A DNA stretch of 6,352 nucleotides from an uncultured Maribacter sp. (GTDB lineage Bacteria; Bacteroidota; Bacteroidia; Flavobacteriales; Flavobacteriaceae). The position numbers and the translations under genes are program-made. Positions 1 to 6,352 of the stretch are shown here, in pieces. Numbering within the stretch: the first letter of the stretch is position 1; the number at the start of each line of letters is the position of its first letter. The stretch is taken from positions 1 to 6,352 of the forward strand of contig CAJQMW010000014.1 in assembly GCA_905479535.1 (NCBI GenBank), given 5' to 3'. A model generated the notes under the pieces. It was not told the DNA's origin, ran no database searches, and worked only from the letters and a program-made list of their open reading frames with translations.

Positions 1-1
1 G

Positions 2-2281
2 ACCGATGAATATGGGGGAGTTATCCTAGAACAGCTAAAAAAATTGGGATGTTCCTGTGATTGGAACAGAACCAAATTTACAATGGATGACGATATGTCA
101 GCCTCAGTTATTAAAGTTTTTGTGGACCTTTTCAACAAAGGATTAATTTACAGGGGGCATCGTATGGTGAATTGGGACCCTGAGGCACAGACGACATTGT
201 CCGATGAGGAAGTCATCTATGAGGAAAGACAGGGATTATTATACTATTTGGGGTACAAGATTGAAGGTTCCGATGAAAATGTTGTCATAGCCACCACAAG
301 GCCCGAGACCATTCTCGGCGATACCGCAATATGTATTAACCCTAATGATGAACGGTTTTCGCATTTAAAAGGTAAAAAAGCAATTGTTCCAATTGCAGGC
401 AGGGTTATATCCATAATTGAGGACGAATACGTAGATATGGAATTTGGTACGGGTTGTTTGAAAGTAACACCTGCACATGATGCCAATGATAGGTCGTTGG
501 GGGAGAAGCATCAGCTAGAAACCATAGATATTTTTAACGATGATGCTACGTTGAACAGTTTTGGCCTTCACTATGAAGGAAAAGATAGATTCGTCGTCAG
601 AAAGGAAATCTCCAAAGAACTGGAAGAGAAAGGTTTCTTGGTCAAGACCGAAAATTACGTGAATAAGGTGGGCACTTCTGAACGTACAAAAGCGGTAATA
701 GAGCCCAAACTTTCGGATCAATGGTTTTTGAAAATGGAGGATTTGGCAAAACCCGCTTTAGATGCTGTATTAGTGAGCAGTGAGGTAAAACTGTATCCTA
801 AGAAATTTGAGAATACCTATAGGCATTGGATGGAAAATGTTCGTGATTGGAACATTTCCAGACAACTATGGTGGGGCCAACAAATACCTGCCTATTATTT
901 TGATGATGGTCAGGACGATTTTGTGGTTGCCGAAACGGCTGAAGACGCTTTGGAATTGGCGATAGCCAAATCTAAAAACCCCAACCTAAAAGTAGAGAAC
1001 CTGCGCCAGGACCCGGACGTATTAGATACGTGGTTTTCTTCATGGTTATGGCCCATAAGTGTTTTTGGGGGAATTTTGGAACCTGACAATGAAGAGGTTA
1101 ATTATTACTACCCGACCAATGATTTAGTAACCGGGCCGGATATTCTATTTTTTTGGGTGGCCCGTATGATTGTTGCGGGATACGAATTTAGGGGAGAACG
1201 TCCCTTTGAAAATGTTTATTTCACTGGTTTGGTAAGGGATAAACAACGGAGAAAAATGTCCAAATCCCTAGGAAATTCTCCAGATGCGCTACAACTAATT
1301 GATGATTACGGTGCGGATGGGGTTCGAGTAGGACTTTTGTTGAGTTCTGCGGCAGGAAACGATTTAATGTTCGATGAGGAATTGTGCCAGCAGGGTAAGA
1401 ATTTTGCCAATAAGATATGGAACGGATTCCGGTTGATTAAAGGTTGGGAGGTCAAAGAACTACCGCAGCCGGAAGCCTCCAAACTTGGAATTGAATGGTA
1501 TACCGCTAAATTGAACCAAACTTTAGCCGAAATTGAAGACCATTTTAGCAAATACCGTATTTCGGATGCACTTATGGCAATCTATAAGTTGGTATGGGAC
1601 GATTATAGCTCATGGTTATTGGAAATAATTAAACCTGCCTACCAACAGCCTATTGATAGTACAACGTATTACGCGGTTCTTCATTTGTTTGAACAGAATT
1701 TAAAACTGTTGCACCCTTTTATGCCATTTTTAACAGAGGAAGTCTGGCAACATGTAGCCAAACGGACACCAGAGGAGGCTCTAGTTGTGGCACAATGGCC
1801 AAGAATTACAAAGCATTGTAGTCAACTGATAACAGAATTTGAATTTACAGCCGAGGTAATCGCAGGCATTCGTACCATTCGGAAAGAAAAGAGCATTCCT
1901 ACGAAAGAGGCTCTGGAGCTTTCCCTACTGAACGAGGAAAATATGACCAAGGACTGGGATGTAATTATCGGCAAATTGACCAATTTATCAGGAATTAATT
2001 ATGTAGGTCATCCCGTGGAAGGGGCTTTGACTTTTAGGGTAAAAAGCAACGAATATTTTATTCCTATAAGTGGTGCCATTGATATAGAGGCAGAAATTGC
2101 TAAAATTCAGGAAGAACTTCAGTATACCAAGGGTTTTTTAAACGCTGTTCAAAAGAAATTATCCAATGAGCGTTTTGTGAACAATGCCCCGGAACAGGTG
2201 ATTGCGATAGAGCGCAAAAAACAAGCGGATGCCGTAGCTAAAATAGAAACTTTGGAAAAGAGTTTGGCGAGTCTGGGATGA
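2..2281 (+). CDS. valS: Valyl-tRNA synthetase, C-terminal 759 residues (5' end outside window)
   Basis: Class I aminoacyl-tRNA synthetase that charges tRNA-Val with valine in the cytoplasm. The frame is open from base 2, so the true start lies upstream; the in-frame TTG at 44 is internal. About 115-120 N-terminal residues, including the HIGH signature, are probably missing, judging from the usual length near 875. Visible residues counted from base 2: the CP1 editing domain shows ATTRPETILGDTA at about 97-109 and GTGCLKVTPAHDAND at 149-163. The catalytic fold resumes with SRQLWWGQ at about 286, followed by DVLDTWFSS. The second ATP-binding signature KMSKS is intact (bases 1253-1267). Then come the helical anticodon-binding domain (FMPFLTEEVWQ) and a C-terminal coiled-coil tRNA-binding arm over roughly the last 65 residues. 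No lesion was seen. The TGA stop overlaps the next gene's ATG (ATGA), suggesting co-transcription and translational coupling. Confidence 0.97.
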   Translation, partial: TDEYGGVILEQLKKLGCSCDWNRTKFTMDDDMSASVIKVFVDLFNKGLIYRGHRMVNWDPEAQTTLSDEEVIYEERQGLLYYLGYKIEGSDENVVIATTRPETILGDTAICINPNDERFSHLKGKKAIVPIAGRVISIIEDEYVDMEFGTGCLKVTPAHDANDRSLGEKHQLETIDIFNDDATLNSFGLHYEGKDRFVVRKEISKELEEKGFLVKTENYVNKVGTSERTKAVIEPKLSDQWFLKMEDLAKPALDAVLVSSEVKLYPKKFENTYRHWMENVRDWNISRQLWWGQQIPAYYFDDGQDDFVVAETAEDALELAIAKSKNPNLKVENLRQDPDVLDTWFSSWLWPISVFGGILEPDNEEVNYYYPTNDLVTGPDILFFWVARMIVAGYEFRGERPFENVYFTGLVRDKQRRKMSKSLGNSPDALQLIDDYGADGVRVGLLLSSAAGNDLMFDEELCQQGKNFANKIWNGFRLIKGWEVKELPQPEASKLGIEWYTAKLNQTLAEIEDHFSKYRISDALMAIYKLVWDDYSSWLLEIIKPAYQQPIDSTTYYAVLHLFEQNLKLLHPFMPFLTEEVWQHVAKRTPEEALVVAQWPRITKHCSQLITEFEFTAEVIAGIRTIRKEKSIPTKEALELSLLNEENMTKDWDVIIGKLTNLSGINYVGHPVEGALTFRVKSNEYFIPISGAIDIEAEIAKIQEELQYTKGFLNAVQKKLSNERFVNNAPEQVIAIERKKQADAVAKIETLEKSLASLG

Positions 2282-2697
2282 AATCTGAAAAGTTTGAAGA
2301 TTTAGTCAGTGCCTGTGAGAAAAATATTGTTTTTTACCCTAAACATATTACTCATTTGCATAATCAAATTCAAAACGTAGATAGAATAGAATCATTTTTT
2401 AGTAAAGTAGATTCAAAAACAAGATTAGAAATTTTTGAGGATATAAAGCAACTTTGCAACTTCAACGGTCTGCTTTCTGTTATTATTTTGGATTTATCAG
2501 TGGTAGTAAAAATTTTTTATAAGGACAAAACGGATTGGGAAAAAGGCTTTTTCATAAAACACGCCTTTTTAATTTTGCATGAATCTTGTAAAAAATTAAA
2601 TCCGAAAGTTGGGAAACCATATTTAGTGCAAAAGATTTTATCTAGACCCAAGGATTTAAAACTCGACTATGAATTGGAGGTCATCTCGAGTTCGTAA
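2278..2697 (+). CDS. Hypothetical protein, 139 codons, coupled to valS; 3' end possibly clipped by an IS
   Basis: I do not recognise this protein. The start is the ATG at 2278, which shares bases with the valS stop (ATGA). The frame is very AT-rich compared with valS. The product is rich in Lys, Phe, Ile and Leu, has no signal peptide, and looks mostly helical and soluble. A hydrophobic stretch near residues 63-75 (NGLLSVIILDLSV) is too short and too mixed to call a membrane helix. Around residues 85-110 is a DWEKGFFIKHAFLILHESCK segment that looks like an amphipathic helix pair. The last 11 or so codons (after about base 2661), ending in a low-complexity Ser-Ser-Ser, overlap the likely left end of the IS remnant. 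They also overlap the 3' end of its transposase on the other strand (2681-2697). The native C-terminus may therefore be lost and replaced by IS-derived codons. Coding status is fairly likely from length and coupling; function is unknown. Confidence 0.65.
   Translation: MKSEKFEDLVSACEKNIVFYPKHITHLHNQIQNVDRIESFFSKVDSKTRLEIFEDIKQLCNFNGLLSVIILDLSVVVKIFYKDKTDWEKGFFIKHAFLILHESCKKLNPKVGKPYLVQKILSRPKDLKLDYELEVISSS
2661..2678 (+). repeat. Candidate left terminal inverted repeat of the IS remnant
   Basis: actcgactatgaattgga resembles the reverse complement of 3536-3552 (actcgtcttgagttgaa): about 14-15 matching positions with one gap. It lies just outside the transposase stop codon, as expected for a compact IS. 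It also codes for part of the C-terminus of the upstream 139-codon gene. An alternative pairing, using cgagttcgt at 2687-2695 and cgaagttcgt (reverse complement of 3560-3569), is about as plausible, so the end is not settled. Confidence 0.3.
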
Positions 2698-3476
2698 TTT
2701 TCTTGAATTTTTTGATGGCGATTACGATAAAGGCAAGGAAATTGAATCCTATCCAACAGGTTACCATAGTATAGAACCTGTTCAGGACCGACCTGAACCC
2801 GTCCATCCAGGCGAAGGTCCTTTCCGCCGAGTACCTTTCCCGGTACAGCTTTTCGTCGAAGGGCTCGTCGCGAGCCAAGTCCTTTCCACTTTCGTTATAG
2901 GGTATGTTTGGCACAACGCCCCTTTCGGCACATGCCGCCCGGAACCCCTCGGAATCGAACCCGGAATCCCCCGCATCCTCCATGGTGGTAAAGACCTCGT
3001 TGGCGTGCACTTCTGTATCGTACAGGCCGTTGTGGTTTCCGGCCACGGGCCCACATGGCCAACGGAAGCCCCTGTCTGTCGGTGAGGTAAAGGTCGTTAG
3101 CGGTCTTTCTTTTCTTGCGCCCCCAGGTACTCCACCTGTTCGCCTCCTCTAAGGGGGTGGTGTGGCTCCCGTCGAAATCGCCGCCGGAGAGGTCGATTTT
3201 TGACCTGTTGTTCGAAAGCTGCCTTATCCAGCATCCCCACCGCGCACCGGCCTTGTACCACTTTCGGTAATGGCAGAACGCGGTCTTGTAGTGCAGCGGC
3301 TCACCGCTGAAAAGCCCGGATACGGGAAGCATGTGCCATTATATCCCGCTCTTCGGCTTGTAGAGCACCGCATTGATCTCGGTGATCGGCACCCTTGGGG
3401 AAGGGCCGTGGATCTGTTTAGGGAGGTATGGTATTATTCCGTTCATAATGCTAGCTTTGTCCGGTACTTTGTACAT
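2681..3476 (-). pseudogene. IS5-family DDE transposase, multiply disrupted
   Basis: The reconstructed reading starts at ATG 3476-3474 (MYKVPDKASIM) and ends at TGA 2683-2681. Lesions along the minus strand: (a) an in-frame TAA at 3341-3339, between SGI and WHMLPVSGLFSG, where the family often has Gln, so probably CAA to TAA; (b) a one-base loss in the C run at 3157-3153, after DGSHTTP, moving the frame to LRGGEQVEYLG; (c) an extra G in the run at 3124-3120, restoring the first frame for RKKRKTANDLYLTDRQG; (d) a third shift at 3053-3050, just before PVAGNHNGLYD; (e) an apparent in-frame loss near 2970, where MEDAG joins directly to DSGFDSEGF. Family landmarks survive: DGSHT (first catalytic Asp), DSGFDSEGF (region of the second Asp), and RYSAERTFAWMDGFR (catalytic Glu, R-x3-E), followed by GFNFLAFIVIAIKKFKK. 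Motif assignment is from knowledge of IS5 transposases; the frame positions are read directly. Confidence 0.85.
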
Positions 3477-3535
3477 GGGCTATGGAATTTATATTTGGCG
3501 ATACAAATATCCGCAGCCCTTTCTTTCGATCTAAA

Positions 3536-3552
3536 TTCAACTCAAGACGAGT
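3536..3552 (-). repeat. Candidate right terminal inverted repeat of the IS remnant
   Basis: The reverse complement reads actcgtcttgagttgaa, a gapped match to the left candidate at 2661-2678. It lies about 60 bp upstream of the transposase start codon, a reasonable leader length. The match is imperfect, and the expected GAG/GGG-type tip of IS5 ends is not obvious. Confidence 0.3.
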
Positions 3553-3895
3553 CCACGAACTTCGCTTTCGTTCAGAGCAAATTTTAAATGGATAATACGG
3601 CTATTATTCAGGGGTCTATTTTCCTACCTTATCATCGTATTGAAGCACTATCACTAATTTTCTCAAAACCATGTAATCTGGGTTATTAAAATAGGTCGGA
3701 AGTATAAATACCGATGTCGTCAATCTTATTTTTTTCCAGTATATACGCGGTTTTTAGGTTGGTGTATATTGGATTTGGAAAATTCATTTTTTTAAAGGAG
3801 TACAATAGATTATAGAAAAAGGAATGATAAGCTTATGTAATAGCAAATTTTTCCAATGAAAAGATAGTAGTTCGTTTTTTTAGTTGCGTTACTAT
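3553..3895. other. AT-rich stretch with no intact gene
   Basis: This lies between the proposed right IS end and the susD terminator. It is AT-rich with several homopolymer runs. Each strand has a reading frame of only 33 codons (plus strand 3588-3689, minus strand 3787-3686). The minus-strand frame may belong to a decayed gene, listed separately. No promoter, RNA gene or repeat could be supported here. Confidence 0.6.
3616..3832 (-). pseudogene. Possible decayed gene fragment (unknown protein)
   Basis: On the minus strand the frame is open from about 3832 and contains ATG 3787-3785, giving MNFPNPIYTNLKTAYILEK and then KIDDIGIYTSDLF. It stops at TAA 3688-3686. Removing one T from the run at the end of that stretch continues the reading as NNPDYMVLRKLVIVLQYDD, with a stop at TAG 3618-3616. 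Upstream of a TAA at 3835-3833 the same frame is also open (KKRTTIFSLEKFAIT). First codon positions are purine-rich, as in real genes, and the composition is protein-like. In DNA this AT-rich, however, runs of 30-odd codons arise easily by chance. No family was recognised, so treat this as a lead only. Confidence 0.28.
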
Positions 3896-3930
3896 AAAAA
3901 AACCCTGTGACATGATATGTCACAGGGTTT
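3896..3930 (-). terminator. Rho-independent terminator of the SusCD operon
   Basis: A perfect 14-bp inverted repeat (aaaccctgtgacat at 3900-3913 and atgtcacagggttt at 3917-3930) has a 3-base loop. Read on the minus strand, the hairpin is followed by a run of seven T (complement of the A run 3902-3896), part of which belongs to the stem. It lies 21 bases past the susD stop. The plus-strand side has only a short T run, so activity in that direction would be weaker. Confidence 0.9.
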
Positions 3931-3951
3931 AATTAAAAGGCTTAGCCTAAT

Positions 3952-5283
3952 TTAGTTAACATCCCAATCAACCCTGTCAGTCAATGTTACATCAGGAGTA
4001 TTGGAATTTAACTCAATTTCAGTTTGAGGATAAAGCCACCTTCTGGGTACTGCAACCCCGTTGTTGGGCGTTAGTGCTGGTATTCCGGTTCTTCTCCAAT
4101 CAGTAAATGATTCTGGATCGGCGTATGAAGCAAACCACTTTTGCGTCATTACATTTTCCAACGTTATTGTTGCTGGTGCAACAGCAGGTTGGGCAATGTA
4201 TGCCGAATACTCAGCCTCTAGCCCTAAGCTTGTAAATGAACTTTCGATAGCTTCTAAATAGGCCGCTCGAATGTCCGCTTGAGAGCCTCCGGTTGCAAGT
4301 AGTGCTTCTGCTCTTGCGAACAAAAGTTCTCTATACGTAATCAATTCTACTGCCTGGTCGATAACGAAATACTCGTGAGTATCAACGACATCTCCGAAAT
4401 TATCAATGTCAGCGTCACCATCATAGATGTCTCGCCTTGGATCAGAAACAGCATCTAAAGCGTCACCAAAAGTGGAATTAAAACCAGTATCACCTCTATC
4501 TCTATTGAACTGATACCATGGCGCAGCTGTGGTTGCTGCATCACCAAACTGGAAGCTCATATCATCTGCCGAGGAATCAAAAGCTTGGTTGATGGAGCTG
4601 AGAGCTGCCGTGTAATTTGCAGTGCTTAGTGGTGCTTGATGAAGGTATGCTCTTGCATCAATGGCATATGCAGCTTTGGTCCATAGGGCTACGTCGCCTC
4701 CGTAGATAAGGTCTCCGTCAAATGGCAATGCACCATTTGTTCCGCCAAAATTTGCTCTAGCTGAAGCTAACAAGCTATGCACTTCATCATAAATAGAGGC
4801 TTGACTATCAAAGGTAGGTTGTAAATTCTCTACTCCCGCAAAAGCCCCCGTATAGGGAATACTATTCCAATAATCGGTCATTAGCATCAAAGTGTGTGCC
4901 TTCAATGTTTTAGCAGCACCTGAATAATGATTATAACCATTCTCCTCAGAATCGGCAATAATGATTTCTAAATTCTGAAGCACGTCAACATATAGGTTAC
5001 CCCAGTCTGTGTCAAAGTTAGATGCCGTAAAATTATAGCCGTCAAAACCGGATTGTTGTCTAGCGACACCTTTAAGATGTTGAACAAAATAACCCGACCA
5101 GCGTGAAAGGTTCGAATTGTAAGTATAAGCCAAGGTCAATTCAACTGGTGATAACAAAGCTCCTGGTGAGACCGCAACGGGATCATTGGGGTTTTCGTTC
5201 GTACCTTCTAAGAAGCCGTCGCACGAAAAGCTCAAACTTAATAGTATTATTAAAAATCCTTTATATAATATATTTTTCTTCAT
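3952..5283 (-). CDS. SusD/RagB-family nutrient-binding outer-membrane lipoprotein (SusD_2 type)
   Basis: Surface lipoprotein that forms the lid of a SusC-type outer-membrane transporter and helps capture a glycan or peptide-like nutrient; the substrate is not evident. The 443 residues start with a lipoprotein signal peptide: KK near the start, a hydrophobic core FLIILLSLSFS, then Cys21. After this come the NPNDP and SPGALLSP segments typical of the N-terminus, a helical TPR-like body with LKAHTLMLMTDYWNSIPY (the helix and turn common in this family), and ELLFARAEALLATGG. The C-terminal signature is QKWFASYADPESFTDWRRTG followed by RRWLYPQTEIELN, which favours the SusD_2 branch over classical SusD. 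The length is at the short end for the family. ATG 5283 is 10 bases after the susC-like stop, with an A-rich leader and no Shine-Dalgarno, as is normal in Bacteroidota. It is the last gene of the operon, followed by a strong terminator. Confidence 0.95.
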   Translation of the reverse strand: MKKNILYKGFLIILLSLSFSCDGFLEGTNENPNDPVAVSPGALLSPVELTLAYTYNSNLSRWSGYFVQHLKGVARQQSGFDGYNFTASNFDTDWGNLYVDVLQNLEIIIADSEENGYNHYSGAAKTLKAHTLMLMTDYWNSIPYTGAFAGVENLQPTFDSQASIYDEVHSLLASARANFGGTNGALPFDGDLIYGGDVALWTKAAYAIDARAYLHQAPLSTANYTAALSSINQAFDSSADDMSFQFGDAATTAAPWYQFNRDRGDTGFNSTFGDALDAVSDPRRDIYDGDADIDNFGDVVDTHEYFVIDQAVELITYRELLFARAEALLATGGSQADIRAAYLEAIESSFTSLGLEAEYSAYIAQPAVAPATITLENVMTQKWFASYADPESFTDWRRTGIPALTPNNGVAVPRRWLYPQTEIELNSNTPDVTLTDRVDWDVN

Positions 5284-5293
5284 TACTTTTATT

Positions 5294-6352
5294 TTAGAAT
5301 GTTAAATTGACACCAAAGCCATATGACTTTGTACCCGGGTTGTTGAAATAGTCTACCCCTTGGGCGTTACTACCTGCACCGGTCAAACTAGTTTCTGGAT
5401 CAACCCCTGTATACGGAGTGTCTAACCAAAGATTGTTACCGGTAAAAGAAACACTTATATTCGAAAAGAAATCACTTTTAATGGTATTGGTTAAATCATA
5501 CGTAAGGTTCAAGGTTCTCAAACGAAGCCATGAGGCATCTTGAACAAAATGTTCATCAACGTTACCAAAGCCGTTCAAACCACTTGAACGATAAAAATAT
5601 TCGTTGATTTCAGCAGGAATATCGTTGACCGAACCATCTGATTGTTTTACACCTTCAATGACCCTGGTAGTACCTCTATCCTCAGTGACTGAAGACGTAC
5701 CTGCCCAAGTTAGCGCCCAATCGGTTCCATTCCACATATCACCGCCTTCTTTCCATTCAAATAGGAAGTTGAGCGTTAAATCTTTGTACGTAAAGGTGTT
5801 GTTGAAACCTATGGTGAAATCTGGCGTTGGATCACCTATAACACGCTGCTGGGGATCCTGAATTTGATAACCAAAGTTGGCACTATCAGGATTGTCATCA
5901 ATAATGATGTTTCCTGCATCATCTCTAAGAAAGGCGCCGCCATAGATTTGCCCAAAACGCTCTCCAGGAATGTTCGAGATAACAAAACCACCAAGAGATT
6001 GTGTGTTTACGCCCGGTGCCAATGCATTTACTATGGTCTCACTTTTATCAAAATTCACACCTAGATTATACTTGAAGTTCTTTCCGTCAACGATTTTAGC
6101 GTTTAAGGTAGCTTCGTAACCGTTGGTTTCCAATTCACCTGAGTTTAGGAAACTAGAACTATAACCTGAGGAACGCGCAATCGGCACGGAAAGAATTTGA
6201 TCTTCAGCTAACCTATTGTACCATGCCAAATCAAGGGTTAACCTGTTTTTGAATAAGCGTAAATCTAAACCGATTTCTTCAGTAGTAATCGTAGAAGGTA
6301 CTAGGGTATTGTTACCTAAATTATTATCGATTTGAAAACCGGGATTACCTTG
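5294..6352 (-). CDS. SusC/RagA-family TonB-dependent outer-membrane transporter, C-terminal 352 residues
   Basis: The C-terminal part of the 22-strand beta-barrel that imports nutrients across the outer membrane using TonB energy, paired with the SusD-type lid encoded next. The frame is open to base 6352, so the N-terminal region (signal peptide, carboxypeptidase-like domain, TonB box, plug) lies beyond the window. An in-frame TTG at 6229 is internal. Recognisable barrel features are TTEEIGLDLRLFKNRLTLD, GYEATLNAKIVDGKNFKYN, FTIGFNNTFTYKDLTLNFLF, the WLRLRTLNLTYDL strand, NNLWLDT followed by GVDPETS, and a terminal strand ending in aromatic Phe (GVNLTF), as needed for outer-membrane insertion. 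Full-length relatives are usually around 1000 residues, so about a third is visible. No disruption was seen. It precedes the susD-like gene by 10 bases in the same operon; its promoter is outside the window. Confidence 0.95.
   Translation of the reverse strand, partial: QGNPGFQIDNNLGNNTLVPSTITTEEIGLDLRLFKNRLTLDLAWYNRLAEDQILSVPIARSSGYSSSFLNSGELETNGYEATLNAKIVDGKNFKYNLGVNFDKSETIVNALAPGVNTQSLGGFVISNIPGERFGQIYGGAFLRDDAGNIIIDDNPDSANFGYQIQDPQQRVIGDPTPDFTIGFNNTFTYKDLTLNFLFEWKEGGDMWNGTDWALTWAGTSSVTEDRGTTRVIEGVKQSDGSVNDIPAEINEYFYRSSGLNGFGNVDEHFVQDASWLRLRTLNLTYDLTNTIKSDFFSNISVSFTGNNLWLDTPYTGVDPETSLTGAGSNAQGVDYFNNPGTKSYGFGVNLTF

Larger units (their letters stand above)
2661..3552 (-). mobile_element. IS5-family (IS427-like) insertion sequence remnant, boundaries approximate
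   Basis: A block of about 0.9 kb carries a decayed IS5-type transposase on the minus strand. The length suits this family's compact elements. Most of it (about 2760-3420) is clearly GC-rich, unlike the AT-rich DNA on both sides, which points to acquisition from a different genome background. The ends were set from a weak, gapped inverted-repeat match (2661-2678 against 3536-3552), so they could be off by tens of bases. No convincing target-site duplication was found: tttaaa occurs at 2655-2660 and 3583-3588, but such an AT-rich hexamer is expected by chance and does not sit next to both proposed ends. With its transposase broken in several places, the element should not move on its own, though an intact copy elsewhere in the genome could act on it if its ends are functional. 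Confidence 0.7.

Noticed and set aside
244..1551. Minus-strand frames inside valS (244-486, 515-721, 1306-1551)
   Set aside because: They are shadows of an intact, well-conserved synthetase gene on the plus strand.
2669..3152. Plus-strand open frames across the GC-rich block (2669-3085 and 2904-3152)
   Set aside because: They are antisense to the recognisable transposase, share no family features, and arise because GC-rich DNA has few stop codons.
3050..3157. Programmed ribosomal frameshifting in the transposase, known for some IS5-group elements
   Set aside because: A programmed site would be a single shift at a slippery sequence. Here there are three shifts, a nonsense codon and an internal loss, which fits decay better.
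3270..3587. Plus-strand frame of 105 codons over the transposase N-terminus
   Set aside because: It is antisense to the reconstructed transposase start and leader, and its product looks like no known protein.
2655..3588. tttaaa at 2655-2660 and 3583-3588 as a target-site duplication of the IS
   Set aside because: This is an AT-rich hexamer common by chance, and the right copy lies about 30 bases away from the proposed right end.
3588..3689. Plus-strand 33-codon frame starting ATGGATAATACG
   Set aside because: It is short, has no leader or coupling, and such runs are expected by chance here; the minus strand is a better, though still weak, candidate.
4061..6064. Plus-strand frames inside the susD- and susC-like genes (4061-4261, 5103-5297, 5604-5861, 5864-6064)
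   Set aside because: They are antisense to clearly recognisable genes and have no independent support.

Overview
The window looks like a chromosomal segment of a member of the Bacteroidota, most likely a marine-type Flavobacteriaceae species. The evidence is a SusC/SusD pair (essentially confined to this phylum), AT-rich leaders without a Shine-Dalgarno sequence, and a moderately AT-rich coding background. The genus cannot be fixed from the sequence alone. No tRNA, rRNA, CRISPR array or riboswitch was seen.

Layout: (1) Positions 2-2281 (+) hold the last 759 codons of valyl-tRNA synthetase (valS), with the 5' end outside the window. (2) At 2278-2697 (+) an unrecognised, AT-rich 139-codon gene overlaps valS by ATGA. 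Its last codons run into the next element. (3) About 2661-3552 is a GC-rich insertion-sequence remnant of the IS5 type. Its transposase, on the minus strand, is broken by a nonsense codon, at least three frameshifts and an apparent internal deletion. The conserved family motifs are still readable if one moves between frames. (4) Positions 3553-3895 are AT-rich with no intact gene; a short, possibly decayed reading frame lies on the minus strand. (5) A strong hairpin terminator at 3896-3930 closes (6) a minus-strand operon: the C-terminal third of a SusC/RagA-type TonB-dependent transporter (5294-6352, running off the window) followed after 10 nt by a SusD_2-type lipoprotein (3952-5283).

The two intact biological units are independent. 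valS is housekeeping translation, and the SusCD pair is an outer-membrane import system whose substrate cannot be told from this sequence. The SusCD operon ends immediately after susD, so no enzyme genes are co-transcribed downstream. Between the two units lies a decay zone: IS remnant, a gene possibly clipped by it, and gene-poor AT-rich DNA. I see no convincing new biological system. The points most worth a second look are the unknown gene coupled to valS and its junction with the IS, and the frame-by-frame decay of the transposase.
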